Below, one piece after another: positions 8,150 to 17,032 of a stretch of DNA of 21,270 nt. The position numbers were made by a program, and so were the translations under genes. Under the pieces are notes generated by a model. That model did no database searches and was not told the origin of the DNA. It worked only from the letters and a program-made list of their open reading frames with translations. Positions within the stretch are counted from its first letter, which is position 1. Each line of letters opens with the position of its first letter. Source of the DNA: Boothiomyces macroporosus (Eukaryota > Chytridiomycota > Chytridiomycetes > Rhizophydiales > Terramycetaceae); the NCBI GenBank assembly GCA_027604185.1, contig JADGKB010000174.1, positions 1 to 21,270 of the forward strand, read 5' to 3'.

Positions 8150-9256
8150 AGTCTTGGTGTCCTGGGGAGCGTCCATTGGTCCCAATATGGACAAACATGG
8201 GTGGCAAGTCCACTCCCCGTTCGCTTTCGCTGCACCGATTTCTAAGCTTGATATCGCTGCTTTGGACCATACACAGGTGAGCGCACGCATATCCAGCCTT
8301 GTTAACCTTCATTTGAAACCATGTTTCTCCGTTTGTGTCGGACGGCGGTGGTTGGAACCGCCCAATTTGCTCAAGTCTCGCTCTGGATTTCAGCGAGGCT
8401 CCATTTGTGTACGATCCAGCACCCGACACGGTGTTGTCAGGATCTCCCTGTTGCCGATGATACATTACCTGCCCCTGATCAATATCGCGCTGGATGTTCT
8501 CCATCGAAGGTGTAAGCATCCATTGCGTTTCGTTTATTTTCTTGTACTCTTCGCTGTCGTATCGCAGCCAGACCTCTAAAACCTTTTCGTCGGTGTCTAT
8601 TACGTTCATCGCCATCTGTATCAGCGGCATATGGTCAAATCCAGGCCCGACTTCCCAATCCTCCTCCAGCGACAGAATGTACGGAGACCGGCACTGCTGA
8701 AAGATCAGCTGGTCGAACGCATAGGCAATGCCTACATTCACGCGGGAGAAAATGAACCGGTCGATCGGCAGCGTTTGTATATAATCTCGCAGCAAATCGC
8801 GCTCGCTGCCATTGTCCCACAGAATCATCTCGTAAGTGATATTTGGCTCGTTCGTGTGCATGTAGCTGACAAATGCCGAGACTGTCCGTTTAAGCAACAA
8901 AGGTCTTTTGCAAGACAGTAGAATCACACACATGTCTGGTGGAGAATCTCTGGCAAAATGCAGCGGTTTGTGCAGCTCAAAGAGATCGACTGCTGCTTTG
9001 TGATCATGCTGGGGCAGCTCTTCTTTGCCAGCTACTAGGATTGTATTCTGGGTTATTTCTGCCTGCTGGCCGGCACCCTGCTCTTGTGGAGCAGTGTCTG
9101 GAGTTACGGGAGCCAGATCGCCAATATTGACTGGTGACAGTTTGGTTGTACAGATTATTGCAACAGAGAGGAAAATAAGGACTACTCCAAAGACAGCGTG
9201 AAATTTCCCTGCGTTAGTGCTGATTTACGTCTGAACTTGATTGAACCCAGTGCCAT
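8148..9256 (-). CDS. GT-A/GT2-like glycosyltransferase, type II membrane protein (copy A)
   Basis: Exon 9256-9229 (28 nt), a 20-nt intron (9228-9209) and exon 9208-8148 give 362 aa. Start MALGSIKFRR, signal anchor FGVVLIFLSVAIICT (about residues 15-29), a Pro/Gln/Thr-rich stem (residues 30-98), then a Rossmann-like GT-A domain: MCVILLSCKRPLLLKRTV, WDNGSERDLL (DNGS at 141-144), VNVGIAYAFDQLI, and LSLEEDWEV with acidic EEDW at 191-194 in the DxD position. It ends FVHIGTNGRSPGH, like the C-termini of related eukaryotic nucleotide-sugar transferases. Type II topology places the enzyme in the Golgi/ER lumen. Without splicing, the frame stops at TAG before the anchor is complete, so the intron is needed for a membrane-targeted protein. 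AATAAA overlaps the TAA stop (8144-8149). Donor sugar unknown. It lies 185 bp upstream of the PLOD-like gene, same strand. Confidence 0.82.
9209..9228 (-). other. 20-nt mini-intron in the GT2-like gene (copy A)
   Basis: Minus-strand sequence GTAAATCAGCACTAACGCAG: donor GTAAAT, a canonical CTAAC branch-like motif at nt 12-16, and CGCAG acceptor. Removal turns a 24-codon stub into the continuous signal anchor KFHAVFGVVLIFLSVAIICT joined in frame to the catalytic domain. Confidence 0.8.
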
Positions 9257-9604
9257 TTTGGAAAGTTTAACGCGAAAAACAAACAATTAAATGCACATTT
9301 CTATTCGCATCACAATAGGACAGACTCTAAATCGCGATTAGACAGTGGTGCGCATCTATAGTATTGCCACAAATTCCAGAGCTGCCTGCCTGCTTATTGC
9401 GTTGGCTGTTTGAGACAAGTGTGCTTGATCGGAGCAAGACAGAGAACCAAAGGGGAATGGTCTATTTACCAACCGGCATTGCGATAGCGGCACTGCCAGT
9501 TTAACACATCTTCTGAAAAGCGCGTCCCAGCACCAAGAGGACTCAGTCAACACTTTGCACTGCCGTTGCTCAAGAAACCGTTCACACTAAGCAAATCCTC
9601 GGGA
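9257..9604. other. Region between the GT2-like gene and the orphan ORF (copy A)
   Basis: Upstream region of the GT2-like gene. It includes AAACAATTAAA (9281-9291, plus strand), a motif also found upstream of the GT-D gene near 10905. In a shifted frame just beyond the orphan ORF's stop, the minus strand could read DPEDLLSVNGFLSNGSAKC, a possible frameshifted continuation of that ORF. Confidence 0.35.
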
Positions 9605-9835
9605 TCAAGATAACTCTGAATTCATACACTTGGCATTCTGGCCGTGCTTTTGGGGGCGAACTTGCTTGATGGCTGCAAAACAGGAGTGGGTATTCTGATC
9701 GCCGACTATCCTTCGAATATTCTCAAGCTGGCTGCTCAGTCCAAGCTGGCTCCAAACTGTTTGGTACAGATCAACTGTAAGCATAGGCTGGAAGTCTGAC
9801 AACACTGGATTACCCAATGCTTGGCACTTGTAAAA
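9605..9835 (-). pseudogene. Orphan ORF between the GT-D and GT2-like genes, probable gene fragment (copy A)
   Basis: An open frame runs DFYKCQALGNPVLSDFQPML ... LYQTVWSQLGLSSQLENIRR ... CMNSELS and then stops. It has ordinary protein composition and GC content like the adjacent glycosyltransferases, but no ATG at its 5' end; the first Met is about 20 codons in. It begins about 25 nt past the GT-D stop codon. I could not connect it to the GT-D gene with a canonical intron in the right frame. No family recognised. Likely the 3' remnant of a lost gene, or a terminal exon whose partner I cannot see. Confidence 0.35.
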
Positions 9836-9860
9836 GTCGATTTGTCATTATTAAACTTTA

Positions 9861-10802
9861 CTAATAGAAATAACCCGGAAGCATGACAGCCTTGCCGTCA
9901 GCGTCAAGCTTGAATGCAGAGTCAAACTGGGTGCTGTAGAAATTACCGTCGTCCATGTATGGCCGTGTTTTTCTGCCTTTCAGCACCTCGTCAACGCTTG
10001 AACCAAAATCGATATACTTGTTTCTGTTGTTGAGACTCCACATGGTGTGAACCCCGATATTAGTCAATGGCCCGCAGGACATTATGAATAGCGTGTCTGT
10101 ATACTTCTTTGCGAGCCTTTCCCACTCTTTCTTGATTTCTTTGTGATGCGTTTCGTACCAGTCCAAACCGTTATCGGGACACTCCAGGTACTCCTGCAGC
10201 GTCACAAACGACTGGGCATTTGTTCTGCTCTCTTTGCTTGCGAAAATCACTACTGGCCCTGCCTCTCCGGCCTGGATCTTCTTCCACATGTTTCTGGTTC
10301 TTTTGTAGTTGGAGTTTACAAACACGTTCGAGTACGTGATATAGTCCAAATTCTGCTCAATATGAGACAGGAAGTAGTTCAGCGAGGGAACATTTTCATC
10401 TCCAGACAGTCCATAGTAGACCGGCTGGCCATAGTGTCCTTTCAAGGTACTGGCCAAATCAGTGGACAGCATTGACTGCTCTCCTCCCTTGTAAACCCAG
10501 CTGTCTTGCTGTGAGACCAATGGCCGTCGGTCAATAACAGCCTGTTCTCCGTCTGCAAATCTCATCATTGCAAAGTGGTGATCCTTATCCATAATCTGTT
10601 TGGCAAGCATCTACAATTAGAGCTTTTCTACCAGCCAGTCGTTGTCCATCGGTCCAGCGATTTTCCGTGGTTCATGGAGACATTCAGCGGAAGGCTTTTC
10701 AGCTTTCGCAGCAGACGCAGGTTGCTCGTCCCACAGAATATATGTTGCAATCAAAATTATCGGGAGCAGGACTAGCAATCTCGACTTTGTTGATATTTTC
10801 AT
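9861..10802 (-). CDS. GT-D-fold (DUF1792-like) glycosyltransferase, type II membrane protein (copy A)
   Basis: Exon 10802-10632 (57 codons), a 21-nt intron (10631-10611) and exon 10610-9861 give 306 aa. Start MKISTKSR, then signal anchor LLVLLPIILIATYILW and a short stem (PASAAKAEKPSAECLHEPRK). The catalytic domain carries FAMMRFADGEQAV (RFADGE at 74-79), matching the RFGDGE nucleotide-sugar motif of bacterial GT-D enzymes (DUF1792, as in streptococcal adhesin glycosylation). Further on are YGLSGDEN, VVIFASKESRTNA and LFIMSCGPLTNIG, a second Rossmann-like strand. GT-D enzymes of this type are best known as bacterial glucosyltransferases extending a protein-linked glycan; a eukaryotic version with a signal anchor suggests Golgi retargeting. 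If unspliced, the frame meets TAA and TAG within the intron. It is the 5'-most gene of the three-gene set. Donor and acceptor unknown. Confidence 0.8.
10611..10631 (-). other. 21-nt mini-intron in the GT-D gene (copy A)
   Basis: Minus strand: donor GTAGAAAAG, internal CTCTAATT, acceptor TTGTAG, 21 nt. It is phase 0 and frame-neutral, and its two in-frame stops (TAA, TAG) vanish on splicing, joining DNDWL to MLAKQIMDKDHHF. The donor is less canonical than in the other two genes, and an alternative start at the following ATG exists, but that would lose the signal anchor. Confidence 0.6.
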
Positions 10803-11896
10803 TGCGGCAGTGTGTGATTGAGATCAAAATTGTTATCTTATTTAGCCACACTTTCATTCCACCCTGCGCGTCAAACCGCCCTTTAATAAACAAACCCCTG
10901 CTGCAAACAATTAAAAAATCCCACCGTAAGACAAACCCAACAGTTGAGCCTGCGCTTTGGAATCTGTTCTGTTGACAGCAAATTATGCGCTTTCGAGGGG
11001 TCGCTGCAGAGCCGTGGAATATTGGTCAACGCAAGCTGCCCGTGTTCGCTATCCAACCGCCTTAACTTTAGACTGTACTGCAGAAGGCTGTGCTCGATCT
11101 AATGTTCAGGTATTGCCAGGATCGACTCTGAAATATTAATCTCATAATACGGGTTGTAATATTTATACCAACTAATTCTTTTATGCTTCGAATCAAGAAT
11201 GGCGATATCCCGCTATTTCTGGAACCTGGCAACCATCTTACTCACCAATTAAGCACCCCAGATTACATTGAATTTTTAAATACAGCAGCACACATTCTAA
11301 AGTAGAAATATCTTGCGATATTCTGGGTTAAGCGGCTTGTCAATGATTGACAAAATCTTTCAAAGTTCCTCTTCAATGCAGTTGAACTTATCGAAATTGC
11401 AATCGATTACCATTACGCTTGCTTTTTCATAACCATGAAAAGAACTCTACCTTCAGAGCAAGGTAATAATCCATTATCAGGCAGTATTCACGTATTTCAT
11501 CAAAATTTCAATAACTTCTGTTGAATTTCTTTCGGAATCTTGAAGAATGCCTGCAAACTGAAATTGATAATTTCTTTCCTTAATTCTTACAAATTAACAA
11601 TTTCCACTGATGTGGGGATGCTAGAGTCGAAGTTGGACCATCTTTTTTGATGGTTTCATAGCTTCATAGATATTTGGGCACTTCGTATGTTGAACACCAA
11701 ATTTTCACCTTTCATGTGAGTGGTTCCATCGATGTTTTAGATCTAGCTTTCTGCTTGCTTCGCTTGTGGAGTGTTCATCTAAGAAATAGGACATCAATAC
11801 TCGTCAAGATATTTTTTACATGCTAGATCAAAGCTCTGGCTTGCATTCTATTATTAGAATTGGAAGTAAAATGGCAAGATGGATGTTCCAGTGGTA
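10803..11896. other. Upstream region of the GT-D gene to the end of copy A
   Basis: The GC-rich part (to about 11139) holds the GT-D promoter, with a TATA-like TAAATAAG about 40-45 bp before the ATG and AAACAATTAAA near 10905-10915. A short GC-rich plus-strand frame lies at 10957-11139. From about 11140 to 11896 the DNA becomes AT-rich like the flanks, with no gene or element I can support. Confidence 0.4.
10957..11139 (+). pseudogene. Possible gene fragment upstream of the GT-D gene (copy A)
   Basis: A 60-codon frame (ESVLLTANYALSRGRCRAVE ... LTLDCTAEGCARSNVQVLPG) without an ATG start; a TGA lies just upstream. Composition is protein-like and GC-rich like the cassette genes, and GC falls right after it. 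Two regularly spaced Cys suggest a secreted-protein remnant, but no family is recognised. It could be chance. Copy B has the same at 16078-16260. Confidence 0.2.
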
Positions 11897-12010
11897 ATCG
11901 GTAGCATGATCATTTTCGTCGACAGTGCTTCAGAAACAGAAATGCACAACCAGGCAGGTTGCGAAATAAAAACAAGTGGCAGAATTAGAGATATATTATC
12001 TACGTATTAA

Positions 12011-13083
12011 TCAGTCTCGGTAAGGAAAACCGCCAAACTTTGAACAAAGGTATTCGTATCCAGCAGAGTAGAAGGAATTTTCGTGAAACTCAATGTTTTG
12101 CAGCTTGACGTTGGTTTTTCTGTTCCAAACCTTTCCTTCCCAGCTTGAAAACTCTGGCATCCCGCCGTTAAAGTGCATGAACGCTGGCGTTGTGTTGGTT
12201 TTTACGTTCACATACTTGCCGCCAATATACTGCATATCGTCCAGAGAAATCCACATGCTTTTGAATATTTTTTCACGGTAGTCGAGCTTGCACCTCTCCC
12301 CCCACTTGATACACAGGTCGTATGCTCGCGCTTGATCGTTTTCCGCGTGGTATTTTGGAGTGTTGGACATTGTTTCTTGAAACCACTGTGCGCAGTCCGA
12401 CGCCCTGCACATCATTGCACCAGAATTGAGCCATTTCGGAGACGGATCAGGGGCATAGACTGCAATCATTTCTGGGTCGCCGGGGAAAAGGCTGCACATT
12501 GCATCGATGGATTCTTGGTCTTTGATGTACGGCCAGCAATTCTTTTCTGCGCTGTAAAGAACCTTCACGTCCATTTTAACAAATTCGTCCACAATGTAAT
12601 CCACTGGCTGCTGCAAAAAGACATCAAATGCATCGGCAAACACCAGGATTTGGTTTGGGTCCTTGCTTGCTTCTGCCTTCGCCATCTCAACAAACCTGTT
12701 TGGCTTTGCTTGCTTGGCTTCTTCTTCGCGAGGACCTGGGCCATACCCCCCAACTAGCAGTGGGATCTTTTCCACCAGGACTGATCGGGCCATCCTGCAA
12801 AACTTTTCCCGTTCATCAGAAGCATACACCACTACTTTTACTGAATCTTAGTCCAACTTACCTGGGGAACTGCCACTCCACTCTTTGAAGTTTTGATCGG
12901 GTCTGTTGTATGCACAGCTATGTTGGTCACTGCTCGATTCTTGCAAACCAGGGCTGGATGAAAAATTTCGAACCACACTGGAGACGCAATAGACAATAAA
13001 GACCACTGCTGTGATTAAGAGTATTTGCGATTTATCAGAGTTAAATTGAGCTTACTGCGCGATTTGATTACTTTGATTGCCAT
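12011..13083 (-). CDS. PLOD/procollagen-type glycosyltransferase, type II membrane protein (copy B)
   Basis: Identical to the copy A gene at +5,121. Exons 13083-13056, 13035-12862 and 12840-12011; 21-nt intron at 12861-12841; uncertain first intron 13055-13036 (or to 13009 for the 47-nt alternative). Same DxxD, SAE-CWP and LNSG motifs and the same signal anchor. Its 3' flank is copy B's own 114 bp preceded by the end of copy A, so polyadenylation signals could be shared with copy A only up to the junction at 11897. With no sequence divergence the two genes would make the same protein and differ only in dosage. Confidence 0.8.
12841..12861 (-). other. 21-nt mini-intron in the PLOD-like gene (copy B)
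   Basis: Same GTAAGT ... ACTAAG ... TTCAG element as in copy A, at +5,121. Confidence 0.75.
13036..13055 (-). other. Possible 20-nt first intron of the PLOD-like gene (copy B), non-AG acceptor
   Basis: Same element as in copy A: GTAAGC donor, terminal TG. Because both copies carry it, a random read error at the acceptor is less likely if the copies are real, but not excluded if one copy is an assembly duplicate. Confidence 0.45.
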
Positions 13084-13268
13084 TTCAACAAACCATAACT
13101 GGTCGCGCTGCACTTTTAAACAAACACGAGCCACACGAGCTATCTCCGACAAGCTGCAGCGCGCGGACATTGCTCATCTAGCCAGGCTATTCTTTGGGCT
13201 GAATATATATGCATCTGGCCGCGATATGCCTGCCAAGCAAGTGAATGCCACACAGAATAATGTTTTTA

Positions 13269-14377
13269 TTAGTCTTGGTGTCCTGGGGAGCGTCCATTGG
13301 TCCCAATATGGACAAACATGGGTGGCAAGTCCACTCCCCGTTCGCTTTCGCTGCACCGATTTCTAAGCTTGATATCGCTGCTTTGGACCATACACAGGTG
13401 AGCGCACGCATATCCAGCCTTGTTAACCTTCATTTGAAACCATGTTTCTCCGTTTGTGTCGGACGGCGGTGGTTGGAACCGCCCAATTTGCTCAAGTCTC
13501 GCTCTGGATTTCAGCGAGGCTCCATTTGTGTACGATCCAGCACCCGACACGGTGTTGTCAGGATCTCCCTGTTGCCGATGATACATTACCTGCCCCTGAT
13601 CAATATCGCGCTGGATGTTCTCCATCGAAGGTGTAAGCATCCATTGCGTTTCGTTTATTTTCTTGTACTCTTCGCTGTCGTATCGCAGCCAGACCTCTAA
13701 AACCTTTTCGTCGGTGTCTATTACGTTCATCGCCATCTGTATCAGCGGCATATGGTCAAATCCAGGCCCGACTTCCCAATCCTCCTCCAGCGACAGAATG
13801 TACGGAGACCGGCACTGCTGAAAGATCAGCTGGTCGAACGCATAGGCAATGCCTACATTCACGCGGGAGAAAATGAACCGGTCGATCGGCAGCGTTTGTA
13901 TATAATCTCGCAGCAAATCGCGCTCGCTGCCATTGTCCCACAGAATCATCTCGTAAGTGATATTTGGCTCGTTCGTGTGCATGTAGCTGACAAATGCCGA
14001 GACTGTCCGTTTAAGCAACAAAGGTCTTTTGCAAGACAGTAGAATCACACACATGTCTGGTGGAGAATCTCTGGCAAAATGCAGCGGTTTGTGCAGCTCA
14101 AAGAGATCGACTGCTGCTTTGTGATCATGCTGGGGCAGCTCTTCTTTGCCAGCTACTAGGATTGTATTCTGGGTTATTTCTGCCTGCTGGCCGGCACCCT
14201 GCTCTTGTGGAGCAGTGTCTGGAGTTACGGGAGCCAGATCGCCAATATTGACTGGTGACAGTTTGGTTGTACAGATTATTGCAACAGAGAGGAAAATAAG
14301 GACTACTCCAAAGACAGCGTGAAATTTCCCTGCGTTAGTGCTGATTTACGTCTGAACTTGATTGAACCCAGTGCCAT
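13269..14377 (-). CDS. GT-A/GT2-like glycosyltransferase, type II membrane protein (copy B)
   Basis: Identical to the copy A gene at +5,121: exon 14377-14350, 20-nt intron 14349-14330, exon 14329-13269; 362 aa with a signal anchor, Pro/Gln-rich stem, DNGS and EEDW motifs and the HIGTNGRSPGH end. AATAAA overlaps the stop codon (13265-13270). No divergence from copy A seen. Confidence 0.82.
14330..14349 (-). other. 20-nt mini-intron in the GT2-like gene (copy B)
   Basis: GTAAATCAGCACTAACGCAG, identical to copy A. Confidence 0.8.
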
Positions 14378-14725
14378 TTTGGAAAGTTTAACGCGAAAAA
14401 CAAACAATTAAATGCACATTTCTATTCGCATCACAATAGGACAGACTCTAAATCGCGATTAGACAGTGGTGCGCATCTATAGTATTGCCACAAATTCCAG
14501 AGCTGCCTGCCTGCTTATTGCGTTGGCTGTTTGAGACAAGTGTGCTTGATCGGAGCAAGACAGAGAACCAAAGGGGAATGGTCTATTTACCAACCGGCAT
14601 TGCGATAGCGGCACTGCCAGTTTAACACATCTTCTGAAAAGCGCGTCCCAGCACCAAGAGGACTCAGTCAACACTTTGCACTGCCGTTGCTCAAGAAACC
14701 GTTCACACTAAGCAAATCCTCGGGA
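14378..14725. other. Region between the GT2-like gene and the orphan ORF (copy B)
   Basis: Same as copy A: an AAACAATTAAA motif near 14402, otherwise no supported gene. Confidence 0.35.
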
Positions 14726-14956
14726 TCAAGATAACTCTGAATTCATACACTTGGCATTCTGGCCGTGCTTTTGGGGGCGAACTTGCTTGATGGCTGCAAA
14801 ACAGGAGTGGGTATTCTGATCGCCGACTATCCTTCGAATATTCTCAAGCTGGCTGCTCAGTCCAAGCTGGCTCCAAACTGTTTGGTACAGATCAACTGTA
14901 AGCATAGGCTGGAAGTCTGACAACACTGGATTACCCAATGCTTGGCACTTGTAAAA
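14726..14956 (-). pseudogene. Orphan ORF, probable gene fragment (copy B)
   Basis: Identical to the copy A orphan frame at +5,121: no initiating ATG at its 5' end, no recognised family, located just past the GT-D stop codon. Confidence 0.35.
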
Positions 14957-14981
14957 GTCGATTTGTCATTATTAAACTTTA

Positions 14982-15923
14982 CTAATAGAAATAACCCGGA
15001 AGCATGACAGCCTTGCCGTCAGCGTCAAGCTTGAATGCAGAGTCAAACTGGGTGCTGTAGAAATTACCGTCGTCCATGTATGGCCGTGTTTTTCTGCCTT
15101 TCAGCACCTCGTCAACGCTTGAACCAAAATCGATATACTTGTTTCTGTTGTTGAGACTCCACATGGTGTGAACCCCGATATTAGTCAATGGCCCGCAGGA
15201 CATTATGAATAGCGTGTCTGTATACTTCTTTGCGAGCCTTTCCCACTCTTTCTTGATTTCTTTGTGATGCGTTTCGTACCAGTCCAAACCGTTATCGGGA
15301 CACTCCAGGTACTCCTGCAGCGTCACAAACGACTGGGCATTTGTTCTGCTCTCTTTGCTTGCGAAAATCACTACTGGCCCTGCCTCTCCGGCCTGGATCT
15401 TCTTCCACATGTTTCTGGTTCTTTTGTAGTTGGAGTTTACAAACACGTTCGAGTACGTGATATAGTCCAAATTCTGCTCAATATGAGACAGGAAGTAGTT
15501 CAGCGAGGGAACATTTTCATCTCCAGACAGTCCATAGTAGACCGGCTGGCCATAGTGTCCTTTCAAGGTACTGGCCAAATCAGTGGACAGCATTGACTGC
15601 TCTCCTCCCTTGTAAACCCAGCTGTCTTGCTGTGAGACCAATGGCCGTCGGTCAATAACAGCCTGTTCTCCGTCTGCAAATCTCATCATTGCAAAGTGGT
15701 GATCCTTATCCATAATCTGTTTGGCAAGCATCTACAATTAGAGCTTTTCTACCAGCCAGTCGTTGTCCATCGGTCCAGCGATTTTCCGTGGTTCATGGAG
15801 ACATTCAGCGGAAGGCTTTTCAGCTTTCGCAGCAGACGCAGGTTGCTCGTCCCACAGAATATATGTTGCAATCAAAATTATCGGGAGCAGGACTAGCAAT
15901 CTCGACTTTGTTGATATTTTCAT
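14982..15923 (-). CDS. GT-D-fold (DUF1792-like) glycosyltransferase, type II membrane protein (copy B)
   Basis: Identical to the copy A gene at +5,121: exon 15923-15753, 21-nt intron 15752-15732, exon 15731-14982; 306 aa with an N-terminal anchor and RFADGE. Its upstream region is copy B's own AT-rich end followed by the hAT relic, whereas the copy A gene faces the start of copy B, so distal promoter context differs between the copies beyond about 1.1 kb. Confidence 0.8.
15732..15752 (-). other. 21-nt mini-intron in the GT-D gene (copy B)
   Basis: Same GTAGAA ... CTCTAATT ... TTGTAG element as in copy A. Confidence 0.6.
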
Positions 15924-17017
15924 TGCGGCAGTGTGTGATTGAGATCAAAATTGTTATCTTATTTAGCCACACTTTCATTCCACCCTGCGCGTCAAACCGC
16001 CCTTTAATAAACAAACCCCTGCTGCAAACAATTAAAAAATCCCACCGTAAGACAAACCCAACAGTTGAGCCTGCGCTTTGGAATCTGTTCTGTTGACAGC
16101 AAATTATGCGCTTTCGAGGGGTCGCTGCAGAGCCGTGGAATATTGGTCAACGCAAGCTGCCCGTGTTCGCTATCCAACCGCCTTAACTTTAGACTGTACT
16201 GCAGAAGGCTGTGCTCGATCTAATGTTCAGGTATTGCCAGGATCGACTCTGAAATATTAATCTCATAATACGGGTTGTAATATTTATACCAACTAATTCT
16301 TTTATGCTTCGAATCAAGAATGGCGATATCCCGCTATTTCTGGAACCTGGCAACCATCTTACTCACCAATTAAGCACCCCAGATTACATTGAATTTTTAA
16401 ATACAGCAGCACACATTCTAAAGTAGAAATATCTTGCGATATTCTGGGTTAAGCGGCTTGTCAATGATTGACAAAATCTTTCAAAGTTCCTCTTCAATGC
16501 AGTTGAACTTATCGAAATTGCAATCGATTACCATTACGCTTGCTTTTTCATAACCATGAAAAGAACTCTACCTTCAGAGCAAGGTAATAATCCATTATCA
16601 GGCAGTATTCACGTATTTCATCAAAATTTCAATAACTTCTGTTGAATTTCTTTCGGAATCTTGAAGAATGCCTGCAAACTGAAATTGATAATTTCTTTCC
16701 TTAATTCTTACAAATTAACAATTTCCACTGATGTGGGGATGCTAGAGTCGAAGTTGGACCATCTTTTTTGATGGTTTCATAGCTTCATAGATATTTGGGC
16801 ACTTCGTATGTTGAACACCAAATTTTCACCTTTCATGTGAGTGGTTCCATCGATGTTTTAGATCTAGCTTTCTGCTTGCTTCGCTTGTGGAGTGTTCATC
16901 TAAGAAATAGGACATCAATACTCGTCAAGATATTTTTTACATGCTAGATCAAAGCTCTGGCTTGCATTCTATTATTAGAATTGGAAGTAAAATGGCAAGA
17001 TGGATGTTCCAGTGGTA
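15924..17017. other. Upstream region of the GT-D gene to the end of copy B
   Basis: Same contents as 10803-11896: a GC-rich proximal part with a possible plus-strand gene fragment (16078-16260), then AT-rich DNA with nothing recognisable up to the duplication boundary. Confidence 0.4.
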
Positions 17018-17032
17018 CTATTTCGAACCAAG

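Larger units (their letters stand above)
6776..11896. repeat. 5,121-bp direct tandem repeat, copy A
   Basis: The sequence from ATCGGTAGCATGATC at 6776 to AGTGGTA at 11896 recurs immediately at a constant offset of 5,121 bp. Every open frame in it reappears with an identical protein. The boundaries are unambiguous: the base before the left end (G6775) differs from the unit's last base (A11896), and the base after the right end (C17018) differs from the unit's first base (A). There is therefore no microhomology. It contains three glycosyltransferase genes and an orphan ORF. Confidence 0.95.
11897..17017. repeat. 5,121-bp direct tandem repeat, copy B
   Basis: Second copy, head to tail with copy A and with no spacer. 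No substitution or indel was found in the stretches I compared, and all translated frames are identical. Total identity means either a very recent duplication, gene conversion, or an assembly artefact. The right end lies 16 bp before the left terminal repeat of a hAT relic. Confidence 0.95.

Noticed and set aside
8124..8579. A 151-codon plus-strand frame (also at 13245-13700)
   Set aside because: Antisense shadow of the GT2-like gene; no domain.
10611..10631. Stop-codon reassignment (TAA/TAG read as sense) as an explanation for the breaks in the glycosyltransferase genes
   Set aside because: Breaks in the GT2-like gene need a frame change that reassignment cannot give, and TAA/TAG end all other genes here at the expected family lengths.
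6776..17017. CRISPR array or satellite interpretation of the repeat
   Set aside because: There are only two long copies of a multigene unit, with no short repeats or spacers.
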